A DNA stretch of 64,000 bases, taken from NCBI GenBank assembly GCA_026027325.1, contig JAMSLZ010000006.1, positions 682,001 through 746,000 of the forward strand. Direction: 5' to 3'. Positions 22,943 through 34,110 of this stretch are shown in pieces. A program made the position numbers and the translations under genes. How positions within the stretch are numbered: position 1 is the stretch's first letter; the number at the start of each line of letters is the position of its first letter. The DNA is from Actinomucor elegans (Eukaryota > Mucoromycota > Mucoromycetes > Mucorales > Mucoraceae). A model generated the notes under the pieces. The model was not told the origin of the DNA. It ran no database searches and saw only the letters and a list, made by a program, of their open reading frames with translations.

Positions 22943-24012
22943 TTTTGTTTTTGTCCCTGCATCTGTAACTATTAAAAATACCATTTCTTGAATTTAGAAG
23001 CCGTGACATCTAGGTCTAAAAAAAAAGCTCCAGTTGACATATAACAAATGAGAATGTATGACAGGGTTACCAGAACGGTGTTTATTAGTTTTTTTATGTA
23101 TATTAATATGCCAAGCGTGTCTGTTCATCCATAGTTTATTAGATCATTTTTGATCCTAGGACAAAGAAAAGTGACGATTTGATTTGGGCTCTTATTATTT
23201 ACTTACACATACTTCTTTTTGTAATATTCAAAGGGAAAGACTCGATCTCTAATCAAGTTTCAGTTACTGGAAGATGTCATCTTACAGTAGTCATTTTTGT
23301 CAAATGGTAAAGGACACTAGATAGAGTGCGTATTGTACTGTTAGATATACCTAGTTATATCATCGAGCAAGAGGCTTTGTCTTTAGATTGCATCATTGAA
23401 ACAGTTGTTGTCATGCCCTGCAGTGGTTTCTAAAACCTTTGGTTAAACATGGTAACTTTTGTAGATGATCTTCTTTTAGTTGTAATACAAACTTTAATTA
23501 GTATGTTCTTATAAATGGCATCGTTTTTCTCGAGTTTTTTTGTATAGAGAGACCCTTTTTCAACTCCATTACAGAATAATACGATGGACAATTATATATT
23601 TATCTAAAAAAAATAAAAGGAATAAACTCTTTATTACAATGATCTGAGCTATTCTGATATCCTTCCATTGGCGCCTATCAATACAACCACGTTTAAACCT
23701 TATCAACAATAGGCAAGCGGAGTATTATTTTTTTTAAAAAAATTGATCTGGTCACTGCTTCAATCTAAACACATAGAGAAAAAAAAAGATGCGCTTATTA
23801 AATTAGCTTTATTGGAAACTGGTAATTCTGGCGGTATAGGGGACCTTCGGCAAGATGAACATGTTGAACAAAATGACAAAATGTTTATAACTGTGTAACC
23901 ATGTTGTTAGGTATGAGCAATGAACCAACAAGAGAAAAAATGGCGGGTTCTATTGCTCTTTCTTAATAACCACCTTTCTTCTTTCCGTTTTTTCTTCCTT
24001 TTTTTTTGAAGG
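22943..24012. other. Intergenic, no gene seen
   Basis: AT-rich 1.07-kb spacer between two plus-strand genes; 3' region of MSS4 and promoter of the first methyltransferase. Several A/T runs, no recognisable protein, RNA or element. Confidence 0.55.
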
Positions 24013-25363
24013 ATGACAATTTTTTCAGCGTTAAAAGCGCTGTTTCATCGAAGAGACAAAAGATCATTATCAGCTGATACAGAGAAAAGAAAAAGAGTTA
24101 CTAGGAAAGAGTCTTCGAGCCATAGCTCTCATATTACAAATTCTGATGTAACTACTCCTACAAACTCAACAAAGCAAACATCTAGTAGTGGATATACCTT
24201 TCAATATAGAGATGGTAGAAGGTATCATGCAGATGCTGACGTAGCTTATGTTTTGCCCAATGATGATGATGGTACGTAGTAACAGATGTCACTATTGTAT
24301 GTAGTATGTTTATCACTCTTACTTTAGAGGCTGATAGGGTACATCAACAGCATTGGATTCTTCGGTATGCACTTCAAAGGTAAAATAAAATAAACCTGAA
24401 TCACCTGCAACTTATTAACAAGTACCTAGTAATTACCAAGCTCCAGTCAAGGAAATGTTAGAGAATGGAATCGTAGTACTAGATTCAGGTTGCGGACCAG
24501 CAACTTGGACTTTTGAAATGGGGGAGTGTTATCCTCGATCTACGTTTCATGGTATAGATGCATCTTGTGTCTTTCCAGAAAATATAAAACCAGCAAATGT
24601 CGAATTTGTGATTGGCAATATTGCAAAGCATGTACCTTATCCTGACAATACATTTGATTATATACACCAAAGGTTACTTTTTTTGGGATTAACTGATAGC
24701 GATTGGACAAATGTAAGGAAAAGAGGATCGTTTGAAAGATATATTAATTTATTTATGCATATAGTCGCTTCAAGAGATGTACCGCATATTGAAACCTGGA
24801 GGCTATATTGAATTAGCAGAGGTATATATGTAACATGTATTTTTATATTTAATACCAATGCCTTTTAATAATAGCCTGACATACAAGACCTGCATAACAT
24901 GGGACCGCTTCTGAAAAAACTACATCATACCAGTAAGTTGTATATGTTCCTCATTGTATCACTTTATTCATGACTTAAATAGTGTCTGAGATGATGTCGT
25001 CGAGAGATATGTCACCAAAAATAGCTTGCGAATTAGAAGATCGCTTAATCAAAACTGGATTCGTCAACACGGTCCCCAAGGTATTTCAATTAAGTTTGAA
25101 TCATACTGATAAAGCCGGAACTCTTCTTTGGTAAATATCATGTTCAACGTATCTATCAAAATTTGTATATAACTCATAGGGTTAATAGGGAAAATTATAG
25201 ACATGGCTATATGAACGTTAGACCCGTTATGGTGGGGCTAGAACCCAGTTGGGCAGACCCCAAAGTTTACGCTAAATACGTTGAGGCTTGCGGTGAAGAA
25301 GTGGCACAACTCAAAACCTCCATTCATTGGTACACTTATTATGCTCAAAAGCCTCTCAATTAA
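24013..25363 (+). CDS. SAM-dependent methyltransferase, paralogue A
   Basis: Exons 24013-24271, 24328-24379, 24430-24712, 24765-24821, 24875-24932, 24983-25130, 25189-25363; 1032 nt = 343 residues. A Ser/Thr-rich basic N-terminus (1-60) precedes YRDGRRYHADADVAYVLPNDDDGEADRVHQQHWILRY. Motif I is VLDSGCGPATWTFEMGECYP (SAM-binding Gly loop); the acidic and later motifs are HGIDASCVFPENIKPANVEF and YPDNTFDYIHQRLL. A LKPGGYIELAE strand and a WENYRHGYMNVRPVM segment follow, ending WYTYYAQKPLN. This is the class I fold common in fungal families of the LaeA/UMTA type; substrate unknown. The five internal exons have the same lengths (52, 283, 57, 58, 148 nt) as in paralogue C at 40943, so the two genes are duplicates. 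A decayed copy lies 600 bp downstream. Confidence 0.88.
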
Positions 25364-25961
25364 CACTAAAGGACGACTTTTTATTTTCTGCAACCAACAA
25401 ATTAGAGTAGCATCGTATGATAACTATAAAATATGTACATCTTATTATTGGAATATTTAGGAACAGAGCAACATATTCATATAAAAAGATGGTTTTCAAA
25501 CAAACTAGTATCTGTATTCATTTCGTACTATCATCCGTTTTACCTAGTACAGAGGGCTTTTGTGTTCGTTTTGAAGCACATTTAAGGCCTTGATAAATTG
25601 TAACACCGTAACACCACCATAATGTCATTATACCAATAGCCTTTATTCATATGTAGAACACATATCTTACCGATAGTGTGAGTAGTACGCTGAGAGGGCA
25701 TAAAAGATGCTTTATATATCATATTAAACTGATTTATCAAGATATCATGCCTTATCAGTTCAAAAGACATTTCCACATAGAATAACGGTACAGTACAACT
25801 TGTATTCAATCAGATATAATATTTTTGCCACACTTCAATTTTAGTTTTCATTGCATTATTTAAAGTTCATTTCAAAATTATATGTTGGTTTTTTTTTCTT
25901 TTCTTAGACAACTTGATATAATGGAAACTTAAAGCAATTATGAATACAAGATCTTAGTAGA
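25364..25961. other. Spacer between methyltransferase A and its pseudogene
   Basis: An open frame of 75 codons on the minus strand (25582-25809) has no recognised family. Nothing else supported. Confidence 0.45.
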
Positions 25962-27138
25962 AGAAAGTTTCACAACAATACCAGTATAACGTACTTGATT
26001 CCTGATGACGGCGATGGTAAGAATAGTATTTATGAAAGCCAATAATTAATCTTGTGAACAGAATCAAACCGCCTTTAAAAGCAGCATATAGTCCTCAAGT
26101 TTGCTACCCAGTTGTAAGTGATTCAAAACATATTATTAAAATACTATATTAGCATTTTTGTTTTTGTTTTCATAAAGCAGCTTTCAGGTACCACTTCTAA
26201 AGCAATTAGAAGAAATTATCACTGTCTTGGATTATGGATGTGGCCCCGCTGCTTGGACACTGGATATGGCTCAGCAGTTTCCCAGTTCAAAACTTCATAG
26301 CATTAATATTACACATGTATTTCCTCAAGGGCAGAAGCCTAATAATTGTAAATTTGTTCTTGAAAATATTGCTGAGGAGGCTCCATATCCTGATAACATA
26401 TTTGATTATATTCATTAACAACTATTATTTCTAGGTCTAATGGCCAGTCAATGGGAAAAGATAAAGTATGCAATTGTTAAACAAAAGGGTTATCTAAATT
26501 TATTTCATATAATTTTTCAAAGAGTTATTTCGTGTTTTAAAACCTGAAGGATTTGTAGAGCTATCAGAGGTAATAATGATATAATATAACTGTTATATAG
26601 ACGTGACCATTGACTATTATGTTATTGGTACATAGTCTGATATGAAGAGCTTATAAAACATGGGCTCTTTATTGAATCGATTGCATTCTTCATGTACCTA
26701 TGTTATTCATTCTGTTAATTAAAGTACAATAGAATTGTCAAACAATAATATTAAGTGTCCAAAATGATGGAATCCCGTGAAATGGTACCGAAGATCCCTT
26801 GTGGATTTAAAAAGCGCCTAACTCAAACTGGGTTTGCTGATGCACAAGAGAATATCATCTATTTGTCTTTGAACCGCAGTGGCAGAGCTGAAAGATGTTA
26901 TGGAAGTGTGTATGCCGAGCTAAAAACAACCAGATAATAATGAATTGATTTTTTATATTATAGGGACAATTATATACACGGTTATAGAAATGTTAGGCCC
27001 ATCATGGCTAGAATTGATCCTACTTGGGAAGATGTTGAAAAGTATGAAGTGCACATGGCAACTTGTGCTATAGAAGTTGGAGGAAACAAGACGGACTTGT
27101 TTTAGCATACGGTAATTGCTCAAAAACCTCTTGAATAA
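25962..27138 (+). pseudogene. Broken methyltransferase paralogue B
   Basis: Homologous to paralogues A and C through nearly the whole catalytic part: a TYLIPDDGD block, VLDYGCGPAAWTLDMAQQFP (motif I), HSINITHVFPQGQKPNNCKF, PYPDNIFDYIH, LFRVLKPEGFVELSE, NYIHGYRNVRPIMARIDPTW and AQKPLE with a stop at 27136-27138. Four in-frame stops break it: TAA at 26076-26078, 26416-26418 and 26654-26656, and TAG at 27103-27105. The second one replaces the Gln of the FDYIHQRLL block (CAA to TAA). The basic N-terminal part is decayed. Splice sites are mostly still visible, so it arose by DNA duplication and not by retroposition. The start given is approximate. Confidence 0.85.
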
Positions 27139-27771
27139 TCAATAAACTGCTCTTATGTACTATTAAATATACCATGAAAATGTATATCGTCAGTCTTATT
27201 CTGAGATTGCATCTCAAATTGTAGTTCAGTTTGAGCATGGATAACTATTCAGATGCAACATTGAGCGTCTTGAATTATATCTCTATTGTTTGAGCAAGCT
27301 GTGATTTTTAGAAGAAAATTTTCAGGTTGTAGGAATATATATCTATATATAAATGAAAGATGGACGCGATTGCGCCTTTTTAAAATTCTAATAAAAGTTG
27401 TAGAGAATTCAATTATTTTTTGAACAATGCATGTTTATGCAAAAATAAAAGGATATATAGTGTTTTAGAAGGTGAAAACATTAAATATCTTTCAATATCC
27501 TTAAATCTTGATTGACTTGATTTACATGTGCCATTAGATTATTTAAAATAAAACATGTCATAAAAGGTCATTCACAAACAGCCATCAACTGGGAAAAAAA
27601 ATACATGAATTAGGCTGAACCGTGTAACTATTTGGTTTCATGCAAGGTTATATAAATTACTTTTTTACAATCATTCGATCATAAAAATAAAACACGGATG
27701 TAGAATAGAGTTTACATGAGTTACTAACAAGCCTTTTTTCGCTTAAAAAACTTCTTGATCAACTTTGAACG
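27139..27771. other. Intergenic, no gene seen
   Basis: AT-rich spacer. Contains a half-copy of the dispersed repeat on the minus strand near 27247-27265. No gene. Confidence 0.5.
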
Positions 27772-28101
27772 ATGACTGAAGAATATAATCGCGAAATCCA
27801 AGAACCCGAAGAGCTTAAAACCATTCATCTGAGACAATATTAACGTCTTATTAACGAAATCAGTGTTTACATGGAGCAACAATACGAAGCTTTATTGCAG
27901 GTCTTTAGACATCAGTTGGGATTGGCCGAAGAACTGCAGTACAGCTTCATTGTAAGTGAGTTCGAAAGAGAAGCTGGATTTCCTATCTCTCACTCACCAG
28001 TTTTTTCTTCTTTTCAAACAGTATCTATGGCTTTCGCGACTGAAGCACATATTGTGAAGGACAACTTACTGCTCAAGGAAGGATGGAATATTTTTAACTA
28101 A
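27772..28101 (+). pseudogene. Unrecognised ORF with an in-frame stop
   Basis: ATG at 27772 opens MTEEYNREIQEPEELKTIHL, runs to a TAA at 27841-27843, and the same frame continues without interruption to 28101 (INEISVYMEQQYEALLQVF, RHQLGLAEELQYSFIVSEFE). The piece is charged and helical with coiled-coil character. A GTAAGT/CAG pair near 27950-28020 could be an intron but would change the frame. A 45-residue open frame on the opposite strand from about 28240 (NNASKQWGFVNNIATPSP...) overlaps the far end and is also unrecognised. I do not recognise a family. It may be a broken gene or a gene using a downstream ATG at 27871. Confidence 0.35.
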
Positions 28102-28944
28102 CTTAGCCTACTACTTGATCTACCTATTCCTCTAACTGTTTGGGTAGGAGGCACATCTCCATTTTCTCTATTTACTGGTGACGGTGTTGCAATATTGTTA
28201 ACGAAACCCCATTGCTTGCTGGCATTATTGCTCATAGTTGAAGAAAATTATTTGATAACATGTGCAAAAGGTAAGTTTTAGAAAGAAATATATGGATTGG
28301 AATAGAAAAAGGGGACTGTAACTGAAAACCTGTGGGTTAAACGTTCAGTTTAATCTCCTAATTCGTAATTAAATTATGACTTATCGATGAATCCATTGAG
28401 TGGAGAAAATAAAGTAAATCTCGCAGGTAAAATACATTTCTGTCATTTATTATTATTTTATTATATAACAAGTACTATTTAAATCAGACTAAATGGACCT
28501 ATTATGTTTCAATGAATACTCTAAACCTTAGCTATCTTTGTATGCTAGAAGTTTGTGTAATAAAAGCTGACAGTAACTATATATTCAGAATCATTTTTTG
28601 TTTCTGTCTCTTCATACTATTTTACATACATACACTTCGACCAAGATCATTCAAAAATTAATCTTACAAATGCCAGTCATGAATAAGAATCTGGCAGTGG
28701 TGACTGAAAAGTTGACAAGGTATAACTACTAATTATAGGCTTATCTCGGGTGGCAACTACTTTACCAATTCCAAGCTCAACATGTCAAACAAGTTAACTA
28801 CCTTTCCTGCTGATTATTTTTTTGTATTTTTTGCTAGTCGACTTTATTAAGGATATTGTTATCCCTAACACAAACAGTCATGCCCCCAATATTAATCATA
28901 ATTGAATTGATTTAACTTCCCTTAAATATCTCATTTAGCTTATC
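28102..28944. other. Intergenic, no gene called
   Basis: Apart from the small opposite-strand frame near 28105-28240 (see the previous entry), nothing is supported in this AT-rich stretch. Confidence 0.45.
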
Positions 28945-29178
28945 TTGTTCATGGTCATGGTCATGTGCAGGCGTATCAATAAGAAGGCTTACTGGAAAAT
29001 GGAATATGATTCTTTTATGTTGAATATTGACTTCAATGAATATATGGCGTATGATAGATTTAATTCTATTATGCAGTTTCATGTAACATTCTGGAAAATA
29101 TTAGTAACAACAATAGGTGTAATGGCTTGTAATCACAGTGAAGCTGTTATAGTAATATTGAATGGATATTTTATTTAA
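28945..29178 (+). pseudogene. Fragment resembling a piggyBac-type transposase
   Basis: 77-codon open frame. The segment NKKAYWKMEYDSFMLNIDFN then EYMAYDRFNSIMQFHVTF resembles the YW...(N/D)F.EYMS..RF..I.R.LHF block that starts the DDE_Tnp_1_7 (piggyBac-derived) domain in mucoralean elements. No catalytic Asp block or terminal repeats were found. It ends 26 bp before the 3' end of the DPP5 gene on the other strand. Recognition is from a short segment, so it is tentative. Confidence 0.4.
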
Positions 29179-29203
29179 GTCTAAATAGGTATTACCTATT
29201 TGT

Positions 29204-31689
29204 TTATAATTGATAAAGAAGTGCTGAGTTATCGCTGATTGAATCAGACTTAGAGGTATACTTGCCGATCCATTCAAGTACTACATGTCAAAATAAATTA
29301 GCATACAAAATAGTCTTATTCTTAATCTATCATTTACCTTCTTTATGCCATCTCAAAGAATTAGCAGGTTTCCAAATCCCATGATTTTCATCGGGGAAAT
29401 AAACAAAGCGAGAAGGTATGCCTTGTCTTTGAAGAGCAGTGAATGTAGACAAAGATTCGCTTATACTTACTCTGTAATCTTGACCACCATGAGTAATCAA
29501 AGTAGGTGTCTTCCAATTTTGAACAAAATTGGAAGGTGACCATTTCTCAAAATTAGCTCTATTTTCAGGATAAACAGGAGATCCACCAAACTACAAACCA
29601 AATAGAATAGATTAGTGGATTGAATATAATGAAAAGGTGCTTGTTCGTTATCACCTTTTCAGCAAAGTAAAGAAGATCTATTCAAGAAAAAACAAGTTAA
29701 TCAATGTCAGTAGGCTAGACATCACGGCACTTACCAGTAGTATAGTAAAATTGGGTCATGGAGAATATACCAGCATGATTCACAAAAGCCTTAAACTTCT
29801 TACTATGACCATTAAGCCAATTAATCATATAGCCACCATAGGAGCCACCCAAACCAACAACGCGCTCACTGTCAAGGTAAGGGTATTTATTCAGAACATA
29901 ATCAAGTCCCGTCTCAATATCGTAAAAGGGATATGATCCCCAGTCATTAAGGATAGAATCAGTAAAGGCTTGTCCATAGCCAGTTGAACCATGGAAGTTT
30001 ATAGAAATCACACCATAACCAGCATCCGCAAAAATATGAAAATTCCCAAGTGATGACCTTTTGACAATGGGATACGTTGAAGATTACATTCTTTTGTACA
30101 AAAAGGTGTACTTACCAACTATCACTTTCAGCTGATCGAGGACCACCATGAATCATAACGACAACAGGATATCTCTCTCCTTTTCTATAGTTAGCAGGTT
30201 TGAGATACCATCCATGTACTTCTTGTTCTAAAGCACCAGTGAATTTTATCTCCTCAGGATCAGCTAAATCAATTGATTCTAGTTTTTTGGCAAGACCAGA
30301 CTCAATAGCAAGAGGGTATATCTCTTTAGTAGAGACATCCAATACATGAGGAGATACAGGATGGTTCATGGAGCTAACGCCATAGAAAATGTTCCCCGAA
30401 GGAAGGACCTTAAGACCAGCAGCATATTTTTCTCCAGTTAATGCTTCAACAGATTCAGTTTCTAGGTCGATACGGAATATCTTATTACGGCCTTGTTGCT
30501 CAGCGGTAACATAAAGAAATTTGGAATCAGCTGACGACGCAACTTCATGAGGGCTACTGTCCCAGGATTCAGCGATAGTCTTTTGCTCTTGCGTCTTTGG
30601 GTTATACACTACAATGCGGTTACGGTCAGCTTCATATTGTGGAGTCAGCATTTGGAAATAAACCAAAAGACCAGATGATGTGAAATGAGGACTTGATGAA
30701 GCAGCGGGAATATACTTATTGATAGCAATAGGCTCTTCTTTACCGGAAGTAGATACAATATAGACATGCGCGGAAGATTGCCAGGCACTATCTTTCTTTG
30801 TAGACTTGGAAACAAAAGCAATCTGAGAAGCATCTGCAGAAATATCAAAATCACTAGCGTCACCTTGAGAAAGGCCAGGAGATTCTAAACCAGTTTTACG
30901 TAACAAGTTGATGGGCTCACTAGAGACTTTGTATCTTCTATCAATAATAGCCAGATCTACTACAAAGATATTGTTTTTTTTCTCAGTAACATAGGCATCC
31001 CAGTGTCTATTGGGCAAGAGCGTCGCCATAGTTAGTTGGAATTGCCAATTGCCCATCAGTAACTGATCTTACCTAACCATGAGTTGGTCAAACACCAGTG
31101 CAGTATCCTTCTTGGTAGATTCAATTTCTTTGTCCTTCTTCAGAGTACCTTCAAGTGTACCATCCTCATTGTAGACTGAAGCAGAAAAAGTCAAAAGTTT
31201 CCGATCAACATTGTACTTGATGTTTCCAAAAGCAATAGGAAAATTAGTGAGTCTATAGGGACCTTCTTCCCTGTTCTTTAGATCTAACACATAAAGTTGG
31301 TCTACTTCTTCCTTTGACTTTGATTCATGATGGAAATAGGCAACGTGTTGATCATCCAAAAAGAAAGGACCACTATCCGAGGTATCGAATGAGGGTTTTG
31401 TGAGTTCTTCCACTGAGTTATCTTGAATGTTTAAAAGGTAAAGGTTGCTAATAGTCTAAAAAGATCTTAACATATATAATAATTGGATATTATTTTTCAA
31501 CTATACCTTTGCTTCAGTGATATTATATGCTGATTGAGCATATACAGCAAGTTTACCACTAGGCGAGGTAACAGGAATACCAGGGCTTGGTAGTTGAGTC
31601 AAATCTGAAGGTGTAAAGCTTTTGGCCATGACAGCGACAATGTTGAGTAGATAAAATCCCAAAAGGAAGAGTAGGTCTTTAACAATCAT
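29204..31689 (-). CDS. DPP5: Secreted dipeptidyl-peptidase V / prolyl oligopeptidase (S9)
   Basis: Extracellular serine peptidase. Exons (transcript order): 31507-31689, 31073-31455, 30116-31006, 29735-30057, 29655-29677, 29338-29590, 29204-29280; 2133 nt = 710 residues. N-terminal signal peptide MIVKDLLFLLGFYLLNIVAV (start ATG at 31689; the longer open frame begins only with TTG). A beta-propeller region (about 60-450) is followed by VVMIHGGPRSAESDSW and the hydrolase fold: nucleophile in GGSYGGY (Ser about 558), Asp in THGGQDYRV (about 639) and His in PDENHG (about 671). This is the classic S9C arrangement of fungal DPP V and of acylaminoacyl peptidases. Exon 5 has 23 nt. At QDYRVSIS a GTAAGT is not used as a donor, since reading through keeps the frame. 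Known: DPP V removes X-Ala and similar dipeptides from peptides. Confidence 0.94.
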
Positions 31690-32817
31690 TTTGAATGTAG
31701 ATAGAAACAAAAGTACTTCTCTCTTTTATTTCTTATTATTCAACCCTTGTACATCCAATATGCCAAGCAACATTATCTTGGCGAACAGATCTTTTTTCTA
31801 CGTGGTGCAATAACCAAGAAAGACATTCTGACTGAGGCTGGCAATTTTTATATATACTTCTTTGAAAACAGTTTGCCAATAAATTGAATTAATGTTCTCC
31901 AAAACAAAGAAAACGGATTACCGAGCTTCTGCAAAGAAATATATGTATATTGCTATAAAGCTTTTCGGTTTAAACGGTTTTTATATCCTACTATAAATTG
32001 TTTACAAAAACCTCAAGAATTACTCAGAAGGGTGTTTTACTCTGATGAAAATCTTTCGATAATAGTGTATGTGGTGTACTACTAATAGCCGAGGATATGG
32101 TGGTACTATGGAAGTGAATCAAGTGGATCCAGGTCAGGACACCTATATTTTGTGATCCCTTCTAGTTACACTCGGTGTAAATAAGTTTTCACTTTTTGTT
32201 TTCTAAATTCACAGCTTTGAAACTATACTGAAAGGTTATTATCAAAAGATCCTTTAATCAACGCCAAACTTAATATATAGCCACTAATGGCTATTGAAGG
32301 CGCTGTACCCTGAGACCAAGCATAATACACGGGGTTTGAGCTAATGGCCAGTATTAGCAGCTCACGTTAATAGCACACAGTCATTTTTATCTCAATAGTG
32401 AACCAAGAAATATCCCTTACTTCCTAACTGAAAGTAAATGAAACTACGATTGTCTCTAATTAACTAGCCTTCCCAAGTTTGCATTATCCTGAGAAGATTG
32501 TAGAGGTAGATGTGCACTATGAGTGGAGAACAAAGAGGAGGTTAATTATTATAGCTTCTAGTAGCACACCATAAGAGCTTATGGAGCTCGGCAGTGCGCC
32601 GAGATAAGCGCTATTCCTAGAAAATATATAAGCAAATAATACTCTTCTAAATTTATCAAGTTGTGTCATTTGTCAATGTATACATTCAATAACTACTGCT
32701 TACTAAACTAAAGGAAAAAAAAGTGTGCGAATCGTCAATCATTAGGCTTCAAATTGAAGGCTCCCAGACAAAGGAGCTGCAAGTTTACAAAACTGTAAAA
32801 CTGTAAAACTGTAATAG
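31690..32817. other. Intergenic, DPP5 promoter side
   Basis: 1.1 kb without a gene between DPP5 and the DIRS element. Contains a GC-rich hairpin (32577-32609). A stretch near 32280-32400 has repeated TAATGGC-like words. The tandem ACTGTAAA triplet at about 32792-32815 directly abuts the DIRS end. Confidence 0.5.
32577..32609 (+). other. GC-rich hairpin
   Basis: Outer stem GCTTAT/ATAAGC, four-base bulge GGAG on the 5' side, inner stem CTCGGC/GCCGAG and a five-base loop AGTGC. All twelve pairs are Watson-Crick. It stands out in AT-rich surroundings. No ribozyme core was seen; function unknown. Confidence 0.55.
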
Positions 32818-32940
32818 AATACGAATGTTGACGAAACGAAGACCGAAATTGTGATACATGCTCTCTGAGCCACGCTTTATTTTTCAATATATAATATAAT
32901 AATAAATTGTAAACCCTTTCTTCCTCATATCTTCTAAGCT
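32818..32940 (-). repeat. DIRS 3' inverted terminal repeat
   Basis: From the outer AATACGAATGTT inward. The inner part (about 32870-32940) is complementary to 37437-37510 with few mismatches. The outer 40 nt is instead complementary to the left half of the internal complementary region. Next to it inward are (AAGCT)4 at about 32936-32956 and an (AT)n run. Confidence 0.8.
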
Positions 32941-32956
32941 AAGCTAAGCTAAGCTA

Positions 32957-32987
<31 letters not shown>

Positions 32988-33050
32988 TCTGAGGTGGGTT
33001 TCTACAAGTAGAATGATTAAACTACCAAACCTTACTCCACTGGTGGATAT

Positions 33051-33146
33051 GTATCACATTTTCGGTCTTCGTTTCAGTAACATTGGTATTGCTTGTCGTA
33101 CTTAAACTAATTCTAGTTGGATCCATTTCGACTTCCAATGTGATAC
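33051..33146 (-). repeat. DIRS internal complementary region
   Basis: 33051-33090 (GTATCACATTTTCGGTCTTC...) is the reverse complement of 32818-32857 with about five mismatches. 33088-33146 (ATTGCTTGTCGTACTTAAAC...) is the reverse complement of the right outer end, with a short insertion (about 10 nt) and a few mismatches. The shared ATT at 33088-33090 marks the expected circle junction. Confidence 0.8.
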
Positions 33147-33206
33147 TTTTCCCTGTAGAAAAATAGAATTATTGATTGTTGCCATAGAGGATGTTTGTTT
33201 TGACAG

Positions 33207-33736
33207 TTTTTTTTTTTTTTTTTTGTAATATTTATTTATTAAATAAATTTTTTGTTGAAGTAACACATCGCGGAGAGGTGGTACCCGATGAAACGGAAAG
33301 AAGGAAAACTATACTACTGGATAATTATAAGAGAGGACCGAGAGAAGGCAAGGGAAGAGAAAAGAAAGAGATCCGATAAGCTTTGTTATATCAAGCACTA
33401 GAGGTTGTCTATGATTATGGGGTTGAGCAGCCTTTCTGTTGCTGAGATGACCTGTGGCAGAAGGCGGCTAAGGTTATCAATGGGCCTTTTTGGTTCTGTG
33501 AGGCGACCAAGCTCCCAGTAAAAATTCCATAATTTCCACAAGGCTGTTGACACAACTGAAAAATATTTGTTAGTGTTTGTAATGCCGTGTGGTATATGCA
33601 GAAATCCAAGAGTGCTATATAGCAGCTCTGGTGAAATAGAGACCAAGGGAAAATGATGTAGCAATAGGTCGGACCAGAGTTTCCATTTTGGAGGGCAATC
33701 GACCAAGAAGTGACGGATGGTATCATCAGCATTATC
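33207..33736 (-). mobile_element. 5'-truncated LINE inserted in the DIRS element
   Basis: The minus strand encodes the end of a LINE ORF2: NADDTIRHFLVDCPPKWKLW then LHIPHGITNTNKYFSVVSTA and LWKLWNFYWELGRLTEPKRP, the Cys/His region after the reverse transcriptase of mucoralean L1-like elements. A 3' UTR with CCACCTCTCCGCGATGTGT and a poly-A tail (T run at 33207-33224) follow. The insert is flanked by the direct repeat TGTTTTGACAG(TTT) at 33196-33209 and 33737-33750, the expected target-site duplication. Confidence 0.85.
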
Positions 33737-33752
33737 TGTTTTGACAGTTTAT

Positions 33753-34110
33753 AATAAAGCTTCTCAAAGGTATCGGAGTTGAGACTCCAGTTGGCATTTT
33801 TTTTTTTGACTGATTGGGTAGTATGGACTAGTTCCACTGCCTTTGTAGAAGATGCAGATCTCATAGAATGTGCTTGGAAGTGAATGATGTTGATCCCTGC
33901 TGCTGTCATTGCTTCCTTAATCCAATTTGAAGTTGCAGTCGGTCTTACAGGCCGACATGGCTTTTCTTCTTGATCCAAGTAAGTTAAAAACAGTGTGTGA
34001 TCCTTAGGTAGTGTTTCTCTCAGTATTACAGTCCTTGTGATAAATTCAAATAATGTTCGTACTGGATATAAATCTGTGTCCATATATTCGCTCAAAACTG
34101 TTGATTTTAC
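33753..34110 (-). pseudogene. DIRS tyrosine recombinase, C-terminal part
   Basis: Reads LFLTYLDQEEKPCRPVRPTA then FQAHSMRSASSTKAVELVHT and ANWSLNSDTFEKLYYK. The H-x-x-R box (AHSMRSASS) and the following ANW(S) and Tyr region match the catalytic end of DIRS/Ngaro recombinases, with the Tyr in the KLYYK block. It is interrupted at its 3' end by the LINE insertion and carries a small frameshift at a run of A near 33800. Confidence 0.8.

Noticed and set aside
28681..28944. Possible extension of the piggyBac-like fragment upstream
   Set aside because: No frame upstream of 28945 continues the similarity and stops are frequent.
31007..31072. Start at GNWQFQLTM for a separate DPP5 half
   Set aside because: The segment is an intron with good GTAAGA/AATAG sites; joining 31073 to 31006 gives LMVRHWDAYV in frame.
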